Shown in pieces: positions 62,001-64,000 of a DNA stretch of 64,000 nt. A program made the translations under genes and the position numbers. Position 1 is the stretch's first letter; each line of letters starts with the position of its first letter. The notes below the pieces were generated by a model. The model made no database searches, was not told where the DNA came from, and worked only from the letters and a program-made list of their open reading frames with translations. Origin of the DNA: Haemophilus parainfluenzae (GTDB lineage Bacteria > Pseudomonadota > Gammaproteobacteria > Enterobacterales > Pasteurellaceae); contig NZ_LR134481.1 in the NCBI RefSeq assembly GCF_900638025.1, positions 620,001-684,000 of the forward strand, read 5' to 3'.

Positions 62001-64000
62001 ACAATCACGATAACGTACATAAACGTTTAGGCGACGGTTTCTATGAACAGCGTTTAATCAATGAACAAATTAACCAGCTCACCGGTCGCCGTTATATTGA
62101 GGGTTACAATAACGATTTCGCACAATATCAAGCGTTAATGAAGAGTGGTGTGGAATACGCTAAACAATTTAACCTTGCCTTGGGTGTGGGCTTAACGGCG
62201 AAACAGATGTCGGAGCTGACGACCGATATGGTGTGGTTAGTTAATAAAGAAGTCACGCTTGCAGACGGACGTAAAATCACCGCCCTTGTACCACAAGTGT
62301 ATTTAGTTGCACGAGATAGCGATATTAGTTCCCGAGGTGCAGTGATTTCAGCCAATCAAATAGAGGGCAATGTGGGCGAACTAAACAATAGCGGTGTAAT
62401 AGCCGGACGAGATTTAATCCAGATTCATTCGAGTCAACTGCAAAACGAAGGCTCGATACTGGGGGATACGGTTGATTTATCCGCTCAACAAAACCTGATT
62501 AACCTCGGTGGACGCATTGAGGCGGTAAAATCCCTCTCGCTGTCGGCGGGGAAAAATTTAGACATTAGCAGTACGCTTTCCTCTTCAGAAAGTGCTGACG
62601 GCAATGTTGCCCGCACGGTGTTAGACCGTCTTGCCAGCGTGAAAGTCACCGGCGCAGGCGGCCATTTGGCATTACACAGCAATGAGAACCTGACGATAAA
62701 AGCGGCCGATATTGAAAGCCAAGGCAGCTTAAGCGCAACGGCAGGGAATATGTTAAACGTGACGACATTAGCGGTGCGCAATAAAGAATATTACAACGGC
62801 GATGCGGATAACTACTATCGTTTAGCGCAACATTCGGAAGTCGGCAGTAGCCTTAAAGGCAAGGATGATGTAACGCTTGTGGCGAAAAAGGATGTCCGGC
62901 TACGCCAATCGAATATCGGTAGTGAAAAGGGCAACGTACTTATTAGCTCACAACAAGGGAATATACAGGTTGAAGCCGGGCGCGAAGAGGAACAACTGGC
63001 AAGCGCTTCAAAATCCGTGAGCAGAGGTCGCTTCGGGTTGAGTAAAACGACGGAGATACGTCGTCATGAACACCATATTGAACAATCGGTGAGCAGTAAC
63101 ATTGACGGAAAAACAGTAAATCTTATTGCCTATCAAGGGAATGTGACGGTGCAAGGCTCAAATGTGGTGGGAGAAAACGGCTTAACGGTGCGGGCGAAAA
63201 ACATCGACATCAAAGAAGCGGAAAACAAATTTTATTCCGATGATTTTCACAGCAAGAAAAAATCAGGCATGTTGGGCAGAGGCCTAGGGGTTACGTTTGG
63301 TGCCCAAAAGCAAACGCTAGAAAGCGATAAAACGAAGTTTTATGCCCAGGGCAGCCAAGTGGGGAGCTTAAACGGCAACGTCACCCTCATCGCAGAGAAT
63401 CATTACACTCAAACGGCAAGTCAGGTGAGTGCAATCAAAGGCGGCGATGTAAATATTCTGGCTAAAAAAGTTGATATTAAAGCGGCTGATGACAAATATG
63501 AAACCAATACCAAACAAACCTTTGAACAAAAAGGTGTAACTCTTGCGATTACCTCCCCTGTTATTTCTGCTATTCAAGCAGTACAAGGCGCAGTGCAATC
63601 AACTAGACAAGTAGGTGAGAGTAAGCATGGTCGTGTGAATGCGATGGCAGCAGCTAATGCTGGTTTTGATGCTTATCGTGCAGCTGATAGCGTAATGAAA
63701 GCTGGCGACTCTATTCAAAAAGCAATGAGTAATAGCGATGTGGATTCCGTAGTAGGGGCACAAATCACTTACGGCCAACAAAAGAGTGAATCACGCACGC
63801 ATACTGAAGGCAAAACCGCGGCCAAATCTCAAGTGAATGCAGACGGCAAAGTAAATATAGTGGCAACGGGTGCAGGAAAGGATTCCAACATTAATATTGA
63901 AGGTTCAGATATCTCAGGCAAACAAGGCACGACTTTGATGGCAGACAATCAAGTAAACATCAAAGCAGCAGAACAAAACCACCAAGAACGTAGCACTAAT
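56078..64000 (+). CDS. Large TpsA/CdiA-type filamentous hemagglutinin exoprotein (3' partial)
   Basis: The frame from ATG 56078 (RBS CGGAGTGAAAA) has no stop in all 2641 codons to the window end. Residues 1-67 are an extended signal (MNKKCFCVIFSKTLQRLVVT, SELAKSEGKS, then a hydrophobic core ending SNSALA). Residues about 68-320 are the TPS secretion domain, with IIANPSGIHCEGCGIINSNR (about 178). Residues about 540-1640 are repeats of the NxQGxI/L type. Residues 1640-1840 are non-repetitive; residues about 1925-2075 hold a conserved core (YLVETDP, RWLSSDYMFEQL, LGDGFYEQRLINEQI, DMVWLVNKEV). A second repeat region follows (about 2080-2641). The layout is CdiA-like; the C-terminus is outside the window. 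Confidence 0.9.
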   Translation, partial: MNKKCFCVIFSKTLQRLVVTSELAKSEGKSTESSAFGLSHIFAQIRPLTFSLYCALGFVAFSNSALANLIIQADKSAPKNQQPIVLQTANGLPQVNIQTPNDKGLSHNKYAKFDVDTKGAILNNSRTNVQTQQGGLITGNPYLARGEAKVILNEVNSSDPSVLKGYVEVAGKKADVIIANPSGIHCEGCGIINSNRATLTTGKPQIKNGNLESFVVEKGKVKVSGKGLDNSRVDYTEIIARETQVNAGLWSKKEAKVITGKNTVKQLETSADLQIIHNNQPLADEPRPQVAVDVGELGGMYSGKIHLIGTETGVGVHNAGHIGASAETLKIDSEGRIVNTGTLNANHAVQLAGTKGIENRGKIENRQGDMTFNTAADIQQDGSVVARGGHIHQTANQAIHQQGETVAKGHITYKAPSVTASTSSLIASGVEVKDSEQGEVRTLGNQSAQGKSITVITTGKTSLQGKNVASGNINVSSSEADLDNSHTSAHAVNINASQGKIQANNAILIANAELALIAPTSLETQHSDVKAEKITTKQRSLNTKGATWEQTGTGELKLDVADTLHNSGGTFKTQGDLTVNAQGVNNQQGRLIAKDKLTINTERGKLDSTQGLLVAEQDIAINSGELINDGGLIQSNQNVAINTQGQSLSNKQTLTDAQDKGIVALGEVNIQAGNVVNRQGRIVSVGKQIINVANVDNQQGLVYTQDNSTLNAKNLSNDEGSIRAVKQADITLSDNLNQQNGAIKAQTLNLTANTLNSLTKSVISADDLNIITSNELSNKDSHIIAKLNGDIQTGSTLNNKNGTIGSQERSFIINTHQHRLENEQGNIIAAQNIDINSGEINNNQGLISANEIAINSNNQSINNQKTVLKKQGSKGIIAQHSLTLHSNSLNNNNGNILSRNNVTVNTASLINHQGEIRTQSQLDLHTNTLEQNNGLITANTVNLVADAIKSNKQSEISGNQVNVTAQTLDNQESKLIARQLAHVDVKQGIQNQNGILASLGEKLTINSNQSDINNTGGMVLAQNGTLKLNTNMLNNKQGSIRAKIAEIFAQKTLDNRNTLADSQQGIIATDLSLKAKQLDNQVGRITALNSTALQASDIQNQSGEILMVNDGSLNADKINNQAGQIASLSANLNITTQTALNNQQGTIKAENMLTLMTKGLENQQGKVVSSNQLLLKTDQQQIDNQQGTLFAKNKADIHSGNINNLNGLIRADDSLLIEAYQNVIDNRYTQDALKGIVGLRSMVLQGVTTLFNQQGKLYGGNTLNITTAEDIQNQQGIFQSQGDLTLSTQSVNNQEGKISSHVANITAKTINNRAKSEQGSLIYADKLTLNTEQLDNQGTKAKDKSPAQGIQGQDIVIQTSTLNNQQGGIYSANNVSITSNNHLNNSEGELLAVNTVDVLNGNNLMVNNEKGLIQGNKTVNLNATGLASEGNIKTKGDLNIALKESFILNNAFEANNLTFKTEGNFTNNTEQRVANKMTISANHIENRANAELSSNETTLNSTNLINRGLIDGVNTVIKSSAVTNIGTGRIYGDHLAINAATVENLAETVNGETKAATIAARERLDFGVNTLINQDGALILSLGNTVIGNTLDKNNHAVGKANLIQNDSATIELLGNAVVNAQNVINRDTKIKTRIREEKETFDLYGKENATTEKVSEWYRVGVDGEMDHANGKRKKSATFTFYDRDKGSISSHKGDYWQRREFTQTRYIPEIYDESPAKFLVGGNLHLNSENTLNQYSQLLIGERLYFNEQNISQSDENIDSNNGKLVNEDFTAIQSVDEQGYFYRYKQDRRRSGKGRRHKNFLDRKILNVINEQSSKELHFNLVLNTIGTPITSSTTVDEKTKVKDIQLDTVSVMSNSAESPNGISIERSPLNPSIGKHTEMTLTPTINNHNVISSGQVIAKLQTAVEKVDPQDLSSMTMPMVKTHLTEVRLPQSSLYKINPDAPNGYLVETDPKFTDRKRWLSSDYMFEQLRYNHDNVHKRLGDGFYEQRLINEQINQLTGRRYIEGYNNDFAQYQALMKSGVEYAKQFNLALGVGLTAKQMSELTTDMVWLVNKEVTLADGRKITALVPQVYLVARDSDISSRGAVISANQIEGNVGELNNSGVIAGRDLIQIHSSQLQNEGSILGDTVDLSAQQNLINLGGRIEAVKSLSLSAGKNLDISSTLSSSESADGNVARTVLDRLASVKVTGAGGHLALHSNENLTIKAADIESQGSLSATAGNMLNVTTLAVRNKEYYNGDADNYYRLAQHSEVGSSLKGKDDVTLVAKKDVRLRQSNIGSEKGNVLISSQQGNIQVEAGREEEQLASASKSVSRGRFGLSKTTEIRRHEHHIEQSVSSNIDGKTVNLIAYQGNVTVQGSNVVGENGLTVRAKNIDIKEAENKFYSDDFHSKKKSGMLGRGLGVTFGAQKQTLESDKTKFYAQGSQVGSLNGNVTLIAENHYTQTASQVSAIKGGDVNILAKKVDIKAADDKYETNTKQTFEQKGVTLAITSPVISAIQAVQGAVQSTRQVGESKHGRVNAMAAANAGFDAYRAADSVMKAGDSIQKAMSNSDVDSVVGAQITYGQQKSESRTHTEGKTAAKSQVNADGKVNIVATGAGKDSNINIEGSDISGKQGTTLMADNQVNIKAAEQNHQERSTN

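Noticed and set aside
59101..63781. Several 60-98 codon ORFs on either strand within the exoprotein gene
   Set aside because: All lie inside the long open frame from 56078, lack ribosome sites and show no recognisable protein features.
56078..64000. Repetitive DNA of the exoprotein as a CRISPR or tandem repeat
   Set aside because: The repetition is at protein level (degenerate NNQQG-type units of about 20 residues); DNA copies are not identical and no direct repeats with regular spacers occur.

Overview
This 64 kb window is a Pasteurellaceae chromosome segment, most likely Haemophilus and probably H. parainfluenzae or a close relative. About 36 copies of the 9-base DNA uptake signal core AAGTGCGGT (or its complement) occur in the first 53.4 kb, often as inverted pairs that double as terminators. 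The base composition is AT-rich. The gene set includes the e(P4) NAD-salvage phosphatase, PnuC, the Prx-Grx hybrid peroxiredoxin next to OxyR, and LppB/NlpD. The species name is an inference from protein divergence from remembered H. influenzae homologues and was not tested by a search.

Layout. 1-8.8 kb: the 3' part of mscL; ispF, ispD and ftsB on the minus strand; the CRP-site-preceded e(P4) gene; fabR and oxyR divergent from the hybrid peroxiredoxin; a small membrane protein; glpG and glpR; a 433-base gap with an orphan CRP palindrome; trmL and rsmD. 8.9-12 kb: ftsY-ftsE-ftsX. 12.0-26.0 kb: the complete S10, spc and alpha ribosomal protein operons (rpsJ to rpsQ, rplN to rpmJ, rpsM to rplQ) with secY and rpoA. 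Recognisable promoters or leaders stand before all three, including the S4-binding pseudoknot region before rpsM. 26-34 kb: rluA, rapA, pnuC (CRP site), trmN6, srmB and small proteins. 33-38.8 kb: the oxidative pentose phosphate genes zwf, pgl and gnd in one direction, with a GNAT and a lipoprotein gene between them, then cysQ. 38.9-53.7 kb: an OPT transporter, nudE, hslR, rmuC, yqhA, slyD, a SIMPL-domain protein, rraB, truD-surE-yqaA, a small lipoprotein that looks like a duplicated LppB N-terminus, lppB/nlpD, proS, deoC and deoR.

53.8-64 kb is the accessory region. A ribokinase-type gene is cut off after about 80 codons. It is followed by a two-partner secretion locus: an outer-membrane TpsB/CdiB-type transporter, and an enormous TpsA/CdiA-type exoprotein that starts at 56078 and stays open for all 2641 codons to the window edge. 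The middle of this exoprotein carries the conserved non-repeat core seen in CdiA-like contact-dependent inhibition proteins. The polymorphic C-terminal toxin and its immunity gene, if present, lie outside this window. This region has one uptake signal in about 10 kb and is the best candidate for an interesting system here.

Recurring themes are: CRP palindromes before both V-factor (NAD) salvage genes and in the deo region; uptake signals used as terminators and as in-frame Ser-Ala-Val or Thr-Ala-Leu codons; and an E. coli-type block (ftsB-ispD-ispF-truD-surE-nlpD) split into two pieces about 45 kb apart. No tRNA, rRNA, CRISPR array, prophage or intact insertion sequence was seen.
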